The notes under the pieces were generated by a model. That model was not told where the DNA came from and ran no database searches. It saw only the letters and a list, made by a program, of their open reading frames with translations. Shown one piece after another: positions 53,058 through 63,219 of a stretch of DNA of 64,000 nucleotides. Made by a program: the position numbers and the translations under genes. This DNA comes from Eutreptiella sp. 'Long Island Sound 2002'. Its lineage: Eukaryota; Euglenozoa; Euglenophyceae; Eutreptiales; Eutreptiaceae. The DNA lies in NCBI GenBank assembly GCA_964036045.1, contig OZ038384.1:99357871-99421870 (forward strand), written 5' to 3'. Numbering within the stretch: the first letter of the stretch is position 1; each line of letters begins with the position of its first letter.

Positions 53058-53934
53058 AACAAGTAGCAAAAGAGGTCTGAGGACACAAGGGGCCCCCCAA
53101 CAAGGGAATGTGTATGGCCAGAATGGCAGCATGGACCTGTGCATCACCTAACAAGGGAAGCAAAGCAGTCCAACATTGCAAGAGGGACCAACTCTCCTCA
53201 CAGTGAGGCTCCGCCTTTCCCTTCGCAACCACAATTCAACCTAGAAAAGAGAACATGCGGGGAAATGAGCAAAAAAATGTGCAAAAATGGGGGTGAAACT
53301 GGGTGACATTGGGTGAAAACCCACATATGCCATATTCCCGATGCGGAAGAAGAATCAAAAAGTTGTCATCAAACAACAATGAAGCCCCTAGCATCACGAA
53401 GTATGGGTCTCACGTATGGCCAAATAGTTTCACTGTGCATTCATTGCACGCACATTGTGCTAAGTGTGCCCCCAAAGATGACTCTGCAGACAGTTCATAT
53501 GCAGCAATGTCAGACAGTTCATATGCAGCAATGTCCTGTAGTTCTTCAAGCTGTCCCGCCATTCAACTCTCTCATTCTCAGTAGCATACGTACCTCCCCC
53601 CGTGCGCAGCACCGCCAAAAGCATTGAAAATGATGGTTTCACCAGTTAGTGGTGACTGCGCAGGGCCGTTGACTACGGGCGGTACAGGACCTTAACAAAA
53701 CCCGTCCTCCAAACCCCAAAGTGTGTCCTAGCACACAGGCAAGCACAATAGGAGCACCAGGGCATTGCAGAAGTCCAGAATATGATAAATTTTGTCGCAG
53801 TCTCTCATTTGATGGGCTGATTTGGCAAGAACGCGTACAGCTTTTCCTGTGAGAGGGCGTACAACAACAACACGAGCAACGGGCTCGAGTGACTTTGGCT
53901 GCTTTTTTTGGTAATTGTTCAGTTTGTCCTTTTT

Positions 53935-54120
53935 CGTTTTGATCCAGATGAGCTGGCGTAGCCTGCTCACCGCATGGTACTTGAAACAACTTCTCAGAAT
54001 CAACGTTCAGAGCCGTCCAGTTCTACGATGATCCCACAAATGACTGTGGTAGCGGATCTGACACGTAATGAGGATTGGCTGAGTCTGAAACCAGATGATG
54101 CACCCTTTTGGCAGTTTTTC
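53935..54120. repeat. Dispersed ~190-bp repeat, copy 2
   Basis: Counterpart of 45740-45935. It overlaps the 3' end of the 262-codon frame at 54007-54795. Confidence 0.5.
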
Positions 54121-54795
54121 AGTTTTGTCATTACTCCCCTGGCATGATTCTTCTTCTGGAAGGAGGCTCCATTGACATACCTGACAGTGTGGTCCAGTTG
54201 TTGAGTAAGGTCCCCTCCTTCCCTGGCGAGCAAAAAGGCTCCTCCGCCACTCCGTCCGGTTTAGCGTGTGGTAGCATGACCAGCACTCACGAATGCCCCA
54301 TGCACAGACCAGGCTCTGCCAGTGCCACGGTGACTGGGAGCTGTCGTTTGAGAACAGCTCCGGTGGTTGGCGTGCAAAACACAGCCCCTTGCACGGCCAT
54401 GTGCCGCAACCACATGATAAGGGGTCGTTGTTTTTTCGATTGACCTCAAAGGTTCGATGGTTCGATGGTTCGGAAGTTCGCGGGGAGAACTCGGGGTCGT
54501 GTGGTCGAAGAGTAAGATACATGGTCTCGCCCACCGTATTGTTCGGGAGACCCTGCTCAAGCCAAAACCAAATGCACTCGAGTGCAATGTCAAACGCACT
54601 CGAGTGCAGTGTGCACAGCCGTACGGTCATGCGCTGCATCAGGGAGTTACAACCGGACCAGAACAAAAGCAAAAGCAACAAAAGAGCCCCACAGCGAGCA
54701 ACACGGCGACACCAGATGCCGTCCCCTGTTCCGCGCATCGATGATTTCATATACTCACCGACATGATGAGGACTTACATTGTGCCCGTATATCAT
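54007..54795 (-). CDS. 262-aa open frame with a hydrophobic N-terminal segment, product unknown
   Basis: An uninterrupted frame from an ATG at 54795. Near the N-terminus a basic stretch is followed by CGALLLLLLLFWSGCNSLMQ, a possible signal peptide or anchor. Numerous Cys follow (LSCGCGTWPCKGLC, then CWSCYH and HCQVCQ), which would suit a secreted disulfide-rich protein. Codon bias is weak, and the last ~28 codons lie in a dispersed repeat shared with 45740-45935. It may be a real single-exon gene or a chance frame through mobile DNA. A shorter start (MKSSMRGTG) is possible. Confidence 0.3.
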   Translation of the reverse strand: MIYGHNVSPHHVGEYMKSSMRGTGDGIWCRRVARCGALLLLLLLFWSGCNSLMQRMTVRLCTLHSSAFDIALECIWFWLEQGLPNNTVGETMYLTLRPHDPEFSPRTSEPSNHRTFEVNRKNNDPLSCGCGTWPCKGLCFARQPPELFSNDSSQSPWHWQSLVCAWGIRECWSCYHTLNRTEWRRSLFARQGRRGPYSTTGPHCQVCQWSLLPEEESCQGSNDKTEKLPKGCIIWFQTQPILITCQIRYHSHLWDHRRTGRL

Positions 54796-54944
54796 ACTGA
54801 AATCGATCCGTCCCCAGTCCCTTCCAGGGCGTGCTTACCGCAAACAAGTCAGGCAGGGCTGCATCTCATTGCTTTGGAGCCACGGATTTATGGCTCCGCC
54901 GCAAGCTACACCAGGCAGCTTTCAGAAGGGAGAGAACAATGGAT

Positions 54945-55147
54945 TTTCTTTTTTTTTTGGGGCTTTCAGTGAACATAGTTCGACAGCTGCGAAGGTGAGT
55001 TCTCAGCACGATTACATTATGGCGAGGCCCGGGTCATATAAGACAGGCCTCCCCATTACAAGGAGAGGGGACACTGTCTTCTCCTTACGGTACTACAGAG
55101 TAAGCTGCCCGGAATCAGCCACGCCTTCGATGTGAAGGCAAAAATCA
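54945..55147 (+). repeat. Dispersed ~210-bp repeat with exon-like core, copy 3
   Basis: Best-preserved copy: T-run, GGGGCTTTCAGTGAACATAG, CAGCTGCGAAG then gtgagt, AAGACAGGCCTCCCCATTAC, TACTACAGAGTAAGCTGCCC and CCACGCCTTCGATGTGAAGG. Confidence 0.65.
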
Positions 55148-56795
55148 GGAAGAATTGCATAACACTGAACAAAACAGGGGTTGCAACTTTGGAGCTTTGT
55201 CACTCAGCTGCTGGAAACCGCAACGGGGGACGGCAGAGAACAATGGAATTTCCTGGTCAGCGGTCACCGCTAGAACACGCAGCGACTGTGACCGAGAGCA
55301 AAGCAGACACCCGACAAAGACGACCCGACAGGAATCAGGGCGACAGGACTTTGCACAGACGCCGCTCGACTCTGGAGGGCCTATTCCAAAGCCAACATAC
55401 AAAAGCCGCATCCCTGAGAAGCAGTTGGCTGTTCAGAGGCCGCGGCCAGTCAGCCTGTGTAGCGCCCAGTGGGTGGACCGCATACTGTACACCATCGCGT
55501 GGTGTTGCAAAGGAGAATGCTGCTGCAGGGGGAAGGGGGAACGCATTCCGTCCACCCGTGCCAGTGCTGGCTTCCTGGGATTTGCAGACGCCAGCTCATC
55601 CCATGTGCGGCGCGTCCGCGCATGTGTCGGCGCGTGTGGGTTGAGGCGTGGGCCGGAGAAGGGACATCCGAAGGCGGGCAACGTGCTCTCGTCCAGGAGC
55701 CAATGGCCGCTGGTCCAGAAATGCGGACGGCCAGCCTACAGCAAATCTACCCTAGACAATGAGCACAGGGCAGGAGGGGGAATGAAGTGACACAAACAAC
55801 TTGGGAGCATTGCGAGACTCCGGGGTGGCCAGCAGGTGTGTCCACAGCCGACAGGGGCCATGGAATCAGCAAACCGGGCCAAAAGGTTTGCTATTACCGA
55901 TACCTGCAGGTCAGGTATCCGAAACTTAGTTTCAGTCCAGTCATGCAAACCACCTGTGCCTGTGGTCGAAGAGCTACATCAGCATTGGATGTACGCCACC
56001 CGCCCTCTAATATCCACCTGGCGGCAGCACATGCGCTGTAGCCGGTTTGAAAGCAATAGGCTGTGGCGCACTCCTCTGCAACGTCCACCACAATCATTTA
56101 TAGAAACGAACAGCACAACGCGAGGAACACCTTCCACACCACGAAACCCCCCCCTCCCCCTGGGGCCGGGCAAAACGATGGTCAGACGGGCACCCACCCC
56201 ATGCGCAGACAAGGCTGTGAAATAATATTTAGGGGCGTAGCCCAGAGGCTGGGTGGCTAAAGACCCCTATCTTGGCTTTCCGCACAGATTGCCAGGCAGT
56301 GAGGGCCACCATCGCAACGGTAGAGCGAGAGGCGACAAGAAGGGGGCGCATCACATGCCAACCTCTCTCTGAAGAGCTTAGCTTGCCCGCAGCAACTTGA
56401 CTGCACTCCAGATGAGCCCCTACACCCACGACGCCTATTGACCCCTCCCAGAAACCCTGTTGCCTCAAGACGTGCGTTGCTTCTGCTGCGCGCGGCTGCG
56501 CTGGCCATCGCGAAACTTGTACACCCAACACCCCCCACACCCCCAACACCACCAACACCACCAAACTGTGACCGAAAAAAACACCTCGTGTTGTTCTCAC
56601 AAATGGGAGAAGGGGGGGGGGCATCTATGCAGGGCAAAGTGGGACCTGGATCCAAATGTTGCGGAAACAACGCCTACTGCTGTTCTGACAAGGGCGTTGG
56701 TCTCGCGGGGGCATGGCGGGGGACAACAATTTCGTGACGAGCGAGAACGGGACCCCAAACACGGCTGCACCCAACTGCCTGGATATTTTTTTTTG

Positions 56796-56965
56796 CCATC
56801 CGCCAGTCCCGAGTTCGGCCCCTGTCGGGTAGCGGAATCATGGCCGCGCCACGGTCCGGAACGGTTTCACATGCCGGTCTGTCAGGGGTGTTTCATACAA
56901 CAGCCCCCAAATTCCCGGTAGAGGGACGTACAACCGTCAGGGTATGCCTCCCGGCCACGCGTCTG
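56796..56965 (-). repeat. Dispersed ~165-bp repeat, copy 2
   Basis: Counterpart of 51600-51765 with similar block order and some indels. Confidence 0.55.
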
Positions 56966-57202
56966 CTCAGAGGCGCCACAAACAAGTGATTCCATTCGCA
57001 ACGATCCTCACCGGTCGTCAACACGCTCACCGCGTGGGTGCAAGCTATATTATTATTCTAAGGGTACCCTGGAGTCCAGGGTTGGTCCTATAAACAGTCG
57101 CACACTACGAAAGTCGCCAAGAAGAAAAAAATCAGCCAACGTAGAGTGGGGTATGTGGTCTCCTGAGGTGGCCATAGAATATCCAGGCAAGCGGGTGCTT
57201 AC

Positions 57203-57422
57203 TTTAGAGAATAGATACTTGAGGCCGTGCCGCTCATGCCATTGGTGGAGCACACCTTAAAGTACAGCTGATGCCGCCACAGCATACGGCGTGTCGGACC
57301 AGATGTACCGATCGCGAGTAAGTATAGCCCGTGTCCAGTGGACACCGCACTGTCAGCACACAACCCAGTGGGTTCGCACAAGAAAAGTGGTGTGGTATCG
57401 CGGAAGTGGGCGATGGTCCACA
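57203..57422 (-). CDS. Internal exon of an unassigned minus-strand gene
   Basis: Bounded by a strong acceptor (ggtcgggctccccag) and a strong donor (CTAAA then gtaagc). It starts with two bases and ends with two bases of a codon, and is open for 72 codons: WTIAHFRDTTPLFLCEPTGL, CADSAVSTGHGLYLLAIGTS, GPTRRMLWRHQLYFKVCSTN. Four cysteines and alternating hydrophobic strands suggest an extracellular or secreted beta domain. I do not recognise it. Neighbouring exons could not be identified, so the gene limits are unknown; it lies downstream of the EEP gene on the same strand. Confidence 0.5.
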
Positions 57423-58270
57423 CTGGGGAGCCCGACCAAAGGAAAACACTCACACGAGGGATGGGCATCACCCCACTCTATGTGAACCGCATGCCGCCCG
57501 CCGGGTGAAGGGTAAAGGCTCGAAGGGTTGAAGGGCGAGGCTTACTGCATATTACATTGGGTTGGGGCCCTGCAGTTCTGTTGGCGCAACTGGCTCTCTC
57601 GTGGGAACCCGCTGTGCCGCAAAAGAGAAGCAAAGTGCGAAGCACGAAGAATGTCTGGGGAGGAAAGTGGCTGCACGGTTGCTCCACAGACGGTGGGAGG
57701 ACGTACTTTGTGCGTCTGCCCCTTGAAGTCCCCCACCCATGCCGGCGCCAGTAAGATGGACACAGCAAAGGGGGAGGGGGGTGTGGCTCAAAAAATGCTA
57801 AACCACACTAGACACCGTCACTGTCACTGGACATGGACCGGGGGACATGTCCAGTGCCACACCCCTGGGAGGTGGGGAGGGGGGGGGGTTGCACTTCACA
57901 GGGAGACAATGATAACCATGGCAGTCCATCGCAGCTTCGAAGAACCAGCAAGGTACCGCCGGGAACACAGCGACCCCCCGCTGCAAACCTTTTCCCCACG
58001 TCCCAAGGTGCAAGGTGCAACAGGCTTGCCACCAGCGTCTGCCCGCGGACATGAATCAGATGGAGCGGGGTCCTACCGAGCCACACACTAGACGCAGCAG
58101 GTTCCTACTGAGTTCTGGTGGTGCAGGGGGCGGGTATTACGAAGTGGCCTGTGATATGGGGCCGGTTGCTGCCGAGAAACCGTTTCCCTGCCGGACGCCA
58201 GCGGCACGTCTGGCCTGCAATCCTGCAGGCCACACCGGTGCCCACTGAGACTACCGGGGCCGTCAGGTCA
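57423..58270. other. Spacer downstream of the EEP gene
   Basis: Includes a copy of the 32-bp-unit element (58060-58215). Overlapping open frames at 57528-58091 on both strands have no codon bias or motif. Confidence 0.4.
58060..58215 (+). repeat. 32-bp-unit dispersed element, copy 4
   Basis: Units at 58071 (TCCTACCGAGCC), 58103 (TCCTACTGAGTT), 58134 (TATTACGAAGTGG) and 58167 (TGCTGCCGAGAAA), then the tail CTGCCGGACGCCAGCGGCAC. Spacing is 31-33 bp. It ends about 55 bp from the stop codon of the EEP gene. Confidence 0.65.
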
Positions 58271-59368
58271 TTACGGAAACCGAAAGCGGGCGCGAAGGGG
58301 AGCGTGATCCGAGATCTGATCCTGGTACCCCTCAGGCCACACGCCCTCACCAAAACTGCGGGGCAGCGACGCACTGACGATCTCGACGTCGCCGGGGGGC
58401 GGCCCGGGGGGCGCGGGGCCCGTGGGGGCAGCGGCCAGGGCCGCCCGGAAGAAGTACTCCTTGACGTCCCAGTCGAGCGCCTGCAGCGTCCGCCTCCCGG
58501 CCTCCACGTCCAGCCCCCGCCGCAGGTCCTCCTCCGTGACCAGCCCGTCGTCGTCGCCGTCCAGAACGTCCACCAGCTCCTTCAACTCGTGTCGTAGCAG
58601 CCCAGCGGAGCCAGGGCCGGTGAGGCCCAGCTCCGGCGCCTGCAGGGCTCGAACCAACGACTCCTTCGAAAGTACCCCGTCCGCATTCGGGGCATTCTGG
58701 GCCAAGAACCGACGCGCGTCGCGGGCGCTGCGGCACCCGTTGAGGACGAGCTGCACCGTGATCTCGGCAAGTGCGATGGCCCGCCAGTCCGCGCTCAGGG
58801 GGCCGCGCCGCGCGCGCGCGGAGGGATTCAGCAGCCACACCTGGTCCACCCCCACCGCCTCTTGGTGGTGGTTCAGGTGCGACACCCACGGCCGCCCTCC
58901 CTCCGCGTTCCGCGCCTCGTACGCCGAGACGAAGCCCTGCGCGCGCATGAACCGCGCCACGCACCCGCTTGACGTCCCGTTCCAGTCGCCGCACATGACA
59001 ACGGGGACGTGCGGGAGCCGCCGCTGGCGCACGTAGTCGCCGAGGAACTCCAGCAGCTTTGCGCACTCCCGGAGCCGGATGGCGGACGAGTGGACGTTGT
59101 GCGGGAACATGAGGTGCGTGTTCACCAGCAGCACCTCGTCCGCGTCGCGCACGCGGCCCTTCAGGTGGAGCACGTGCGCCACGCGGTCCGCGCAGTCGCG
59201 GAATGGAACGTCCACCACGTCGAGGACGGCGAACCGCGACCCGGCGACGGCGGTGAGGAGGCCGTCGCCGCGGCGGTGCGGGCGCGGCGTGATATAGATG
59301 TTGTACCCGGCCATTGTCAGCACCGTCTTGTACATCGTGAACAGCTCGACGCTCAGCACCGAGAACTC
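58271..59368 (-). CDS. EEP-fold phosphatase/nuclease with EF-hand, exon 2
   Basis: Second of two exons, 365 codons plus TAA. It starts at an acceptor (ccacttttgtag) and joins in phase to exon 1, giving CLQ-EFSVLSVELF with the catalytic Glu of the endonuclease/exonuclease/phosphatase family. Numbering over the joined protein, further EEP motifs are VNTHLMFP (333), CGDWNG (377) and SDHAPL (604), all expected catalytic or metal-binding blocks. Between the last two lies an inserted helical region with an EF-hand loop, DGDDDGLVTEED (521-532, with Asp at position 12 where Glu is usual), and a degenerate partner (NAPNADGVLSKES). The order matches the calcium-binding EEP family known from plants and algae. 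Substrate is unknown; related enzymes cleave RNA, DNA or phosphoinositides. Confidence 0.9.
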   Translation of the reverse strand, partial: EFSVLSVELFTMYKTVLTMAGYNIYITPRPHRRGDGLLTAVAGSRFAVLDVVDVPFRDCADRVAHVLHLKGRVRDADEVLLVNTHLMFPHNVHSSAIRLRECAKLLEFLGDYVRQRRLPHVPVVMCGDWNGTSSGCVARFMRAQGFVSAYEARNAEGGRPWVSHLNHHQEAVGVDQVWLLNPSARARRGPLSADWRAIALAEITVQLVLNGCRSARDARRFLAQNAPNADGVLSKESLVRALQAPELGLTGPGSAGLLRHELKELVDVLDGDDDGLVTEEDLRRGLDVEAGRRTLQALDWDVKEYFFRAALAAAPTGPAPPGPPPGDVEIVSASLPRSFGEGVWPEGYQDQISDHAPLRARFRFP

Positions 59369-59696
59369 CTACAAAAGTGGAGCGAACATTTTGGGCAGAT
59401 CCAATCATGACCCTTTAACAGCATTGGACAGAAAAAAGAGAAAAGAGAAATCAAATGAGCAGCTCCAGTTAGCCTATCCAATCTGGGCTCGAAACTGAAG
59501 CCTGGGAACATCAATAGTGTGAAACCCAATATCAAAATTCTCTCAAAGTCTTTTCGGACCAGTCCCTATCCTCAAACGGCTTGAAGATAATGAACCAAAC
59601 CAAAGCAGCAGGAATGGGGCTGAAGGTAAGACGGAATGCAAGTAAGCCACACAAAGGATAAGTGAAGCACATAGATCTCGCGTAAAGGTTGTCAAC
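59369..59696 (-). other. Intron of the EEP gene
   Basis: A 328-base intron starting gttgac and ending tttgtag. It interrupts the Gln-Glu pair of the first catalytic motif. Nothing else is seen in it. Confidence 0.85.
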
Positions 59697-60449
59697 CTGC
59701 AGGCAGAAGGCCGACGACTGCTGCTGGAGCAGAATGCCGAGGATGCGCTGGTTGCGGGGGATGTACAAATGCCACTTCTCCGACTCCCGAGCCCCCTCCG
59801 GGAGCCGCTTGTACATGGGGGCCTGGATGTTGAAGGTGGTCACGGAGAACTCGGACAGCTCCGCGATGGTCCGCGGTGCGGGTTCGCGGCCATCCAGCAG
59901 TACCTTCTCGTGGTCCAGGCACCAGGTGGTAGTGGGTACTTGCGCCCATCCCGTCAACGTAGACATGGACACCGACGGCGTGGGGGTTTCGGTGCCCATC
60001 AGGACGGCTTCCTGGAGCTGGGGTGCTGCTGCGGTGGACGTAAGGCAGTAGCGGAGCCCTCTCCGGAGGAGTGCGAGGGAGATCAGCATCGGCAGCACCC
60101 AAATCATCAATGAGCCGAAGGTCCGCTCCACTCGCCCTTGGAGGGAAACGTACCAACCCGATCCCCGACCATCACCCACATAAGAGGCGACCCTCGACCT
60201 CGATTGCATGAGCGGGTGTTGCTTCAGGTCGGTGCCAAACACTCCACCAGCCAAGGATTGCTTGGCGTGGGGGTGCCACGGAACATGCGAGGGTCGTGTC
60301 AATGGGTGTTCGACAGGGAGGTGCAAACTGATCGAATGAGGACCGGCAGTGGCGATACCCCACAACCACGTAGCTCCCCATGTGCACACATAGCCCACCA
60401 CGCACCCGACTGCGAGACAAATGCACAACAGACGAGACATGGCTGCCAT
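59697..60449 (-). CDS. EEP-fold phosphatase/nuclease with EF-hand, exon 1
   Basis: Exactly 251 codons from an ATG in excellent context (gctgccATGG at 60449) to CTGCAG then gttgac. The N-terminus has a hydrophobic anchor (RLLCICLAVGCVVGYVCTWG, residues 6-25) and a second one at 111-130 (FGSLMIWVLPMLISLALLRR). These would place the catalytic domain at a membrane with a ~80-residue loop between the helices. The catalytic domain begins at 201 with FSVTTFNIQAPMYKRL, including the conserved Asn, and runs to ILLQQQSSAFCLQ. A longer N-terminus would start at a non-ATG codon, so I prefer this start. Total predicted length is 616 aa. Confidence 0.85.
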
Positions 60450-61287
60450 GGCAGCAATCGATGGTTGCAGTCCGCAAATCACCAAGAAAATCCAATCTAA
60501 GAGAGGAGCACAGGCGTACCATTTGCCATTCCTGTTGGCAGCAGTCGGCACGCTTTGCACATGGTAGGGTGAGGGCTACGTGACAATGGCTCAAATTGCC
60601 ACCCTTTAGGGTGCACACAATGTCCGCGCAGCAGGTAGCACGCATTGTCACCAACCTACATGGCGAAAACACACTGCATAATTTGAATCTCCTTCCCAAA
60701 CCGTCTTGGGTAATCTCAGTCGAATCTTTGCTTCAACAGAGGCTCTTTGATTCACTGCCGTTCGTACACCAGCACCAGAGATAAAGCAAAAGAGCAGATG
60801 GGCTCCATCGCCTCTGACAACCTGGTGTCCCCCAAAACGGCAAGGGGTGAAGTGGCTGAGCAACCCCAATCTCGGGGTCCCGGACCATGGATGACTAGAG
60901 GGGCTACATGTCCATACATACACAGATACATACATACATAGCATCGAAGCGGCGACTGCACCCTTTCCATCTCAGGTTGCCGGTGCAGGGAGGATGGACG
61001 CAGCTCCACCACCCTAACCTCTCGGGGTCCTGAGGCCCGGAAGGAGTGAAGTGGATACACAACACTTGCACTGTTGCTTCACTTTGGCCAGCAGTGCTGG
61101 AGGTACGGTGATAGCATGGGTTTGGTGAGGACATCGAAGATGGTGGTATGGGCCAAGAATGTTGAGGGGAATGGCCAAAGGCACGGGTTTGGTGATGCGT
61201 TGCTCAATGGTTCTGTAGGGAATGAGTTTGCGGGTACAGTCCAATATCATTGACGGCGCTCGAAAAGAGACACTGGCGCTTCGTCAC

Positions 61288-61350
61288 CTGTTCACCGTTA
61301 GGCAACGCTACAGAGGCCAAGCGCCACCACACTTCGCACGTGGCACCATT
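61288..61350 (-). CDS. Possible small exon with PAS-like strand pattern
   Basis: Twenty-one codons between caaaag and a gtgacg donor read NGATCEVWWRLASVALPNGE plus Q. PAS sensor domains often have a strand pair with K/R-x-G-x-x-x-x-V-x-x-x-x-S-x-x-x-x-x-x-G. The match is short and the acceptor lacks a strong pyrimidine tract, so this is a suggestion only. Confidence 0.2.
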
Positions 61351-62649
61351 CTTTTGAGCCTGAGCTGATGGACTATGTCGACCTTGGCAGCCTTTTAACA
61401 TATCTCGATCCTTTTTGCTGCTTCTGCATTGCTGCCTTTTTCGAGACCGTGAGCGGTTGCTGGTGCTACTGACATGCTCATATTGTGTTCTTCAACCAGA
61501 TAGGGATGAGCGACTGTGTGACAAATGGCCCCCAATAGAAACTGCCCCACGTCCCACCCAGAACTCAGCCCAACTAACACCACTTAAAAGCCACCCTGTT
61601 GTGGGGCGAAAACAACCACAGTTTTCAAAGGGGCAGAACGTTGGAGGGGTCAATAGTAAACAGGTGGCGTTTATGTATTTTTCATGAATCCGAGTGATTG
61701 TGGTTCGATTCATAACAGGTTTTACACCAAAAAAATTAATGGCTTGAACTTGATACGATGTATAATATAGCTATGACAACCTCATTTCCCCCTTTTAGAG
61801 GCTTCCACAAACATGTTCTGCAAGCTATGCTCTTAAACACAGGGGCTCTGTTCTCAGTTCTTCATTGCTCATAGTTTGATTTGGCTCTGCCATTTGTTTT
61901 CTGCACGCACTGCTCATCGCCAACTCATGTGATTAAGACAACAGGAAATAGGCTATGTGTTGACCTGTCATGTCAATATCTCAAAATCAAGAACGTAGTT
62001 CTGATGTCTCATAAAGCAGTGCTCACTTAGAAAAGGATCACTAATCATTGAACTATTGCTTGCTGCCCCGCATGTACTTTCGTGACCCGATGCACCCAAG
62101 CTCAATGTTGTAGTGTCCATTGAACACACGAAAAGGAGGAGCTGTATGTGCTTTGGGCTTGGCGTCCGCGCCGGACATTAAATTAGTGATGATGTGCAAA
62201 AAAAATTATTTGCACTTTGAGCTATTTAGGGGCATTTGTTGGACTTCCCAACTTGGCAGCCGCATCGTTGACCAATGCCAGTGGGATTTCGAAGTTAAAT
62301 TGTAGGCGCTGCAAAATCATGTATCTAAAGAATGCAACATGTTGTACAGTTGACCGGTGCTACCAATTCATCGGCACTTCCACACTTGCTGCAAAGACTA
62401 TTTCACCACAAATCTATTACATGTAATACCTGGGCGCTTAGCACACCAATACCACGGGGGGATTTATCTGAGGGGTTTTTTGGGGGCGGGGGGCTAAAAT
62501 TAGGAGGGGGAAAAATTATAACTGGTCCTTGGCAATGAAGGGAAATTTTGGTATAAGGCCCCTTGCTGTTGCTTCCTAGTGGATGGTTGCTGCCATTTCC
62601 AAGTGGCCTATGTGGGGACAAGCCATGCGCCCAGCCCCTGCTGGACTTG

Positions 62650-62795
62650 CACCACTTGCCAATTCCTGCAATCCACGCCCCGTGCACACATTTTGGCACT
62701 CGCATCCTTAAAATCGAAGGAAATATTTGGTACGAGGTCGGGCTTCCAAATTTGTCCACATCAATTTTGTCCCTCTCTAAATTTTTCCTCCCGTG
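62650..62795 (+). repeat. Dispersed ~120-bp repeat, copy 2
   Basis: Counterpart of 32240-32360, sharing ATCCTTAAAATCGAAGGA, GGGCTTCCAAATTTGTCC and ACATCAATTTT. Confidence 0.5.
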
Positions 62796-63219
62796 GTAGT
62801 GGCGCAAACTGCTGCGGCGACTGTTCAAAGCGTGAAATGTTAAACTCACATATAGTTTCGGCTCAAATCAACATTTCCCTTTCCATCCCCCCCCTCCAAA
62901 ACAATCAAACCAGAACAAAAACTGAGACGGTCGTCAGGTAGATTTGCACACACCTTTAGCTCACTACTTTACCACTGTTTTGCCCTCCTTGCATACTTTT
63001 GGAGCCAGTATTAACTTGAATCAATGGCTCACGGTGGGTAACAGCACATTGTTTGATGCTGCTACCACTCTTGGCCAAAACAACCAAGGTGATCTGTCAT
63101 AAAACGTCTACAAATGCATCTCGTACTACTGTTACCAGCAGATCCTTGGCAAGGCAGGGGCCAACCCATGTAAAATGTAGCAGCAAATTTTTGCTGCCAC
63201 CACTACTACTTTGAGCAAC

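Larger units (their letters stand above)
50396..54006. other. Repeat-rich stretch without supportable genes
   Basis: Holds two copies of a ~210-bp repeat (51090-51300, 52585-52790), one copy of a ~165-bp repeat (51600-51765), a 22-bp direct repeat pair (51558 and 51886) and a broken SH3-like fragment (52930-53057). Small open frames elsewhere have no motif. Confidence 0.4.
54796..57202. other. Stretch with repeats and weak open frames
   Basis: Contains the third copy of the ~210-bp repeat (54945-55147) and the second ~165-bp repeat (56796-56965). A 211-codon plus frame (55155-55790) has no motif and only moderate codon bias; I do not call it. A GGGGCGTAGCCCAGAGGC block at 56232 looks like the 5' half of a tRNA but lacks a T arm. 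Confidence 0.35.
60450..63219. other. Stretch upstream of the EEP gene, little recognisable
   Basis: Should include the EEP promoter. Sequence is AT-richer at 61680-62100. A small PAS-like exon candidate is at 61288-61350 and a dispersed block at 62650-62795. No other exon is supportable. Confidence 0.4.

Noticed and set aside
55155-55790. 211-codon plus-strand frame
   Set aside because: No motif, no clear codon bias, and its start overlaps the end of a dispersed repeat; not enough to call a gene.
56226-56300. Possible tRNA starting GGGGCGTAGCCCAGAGG
   Set aside because: 5' half resembles a tRNA but no T arm or matching acceptor strand follows.
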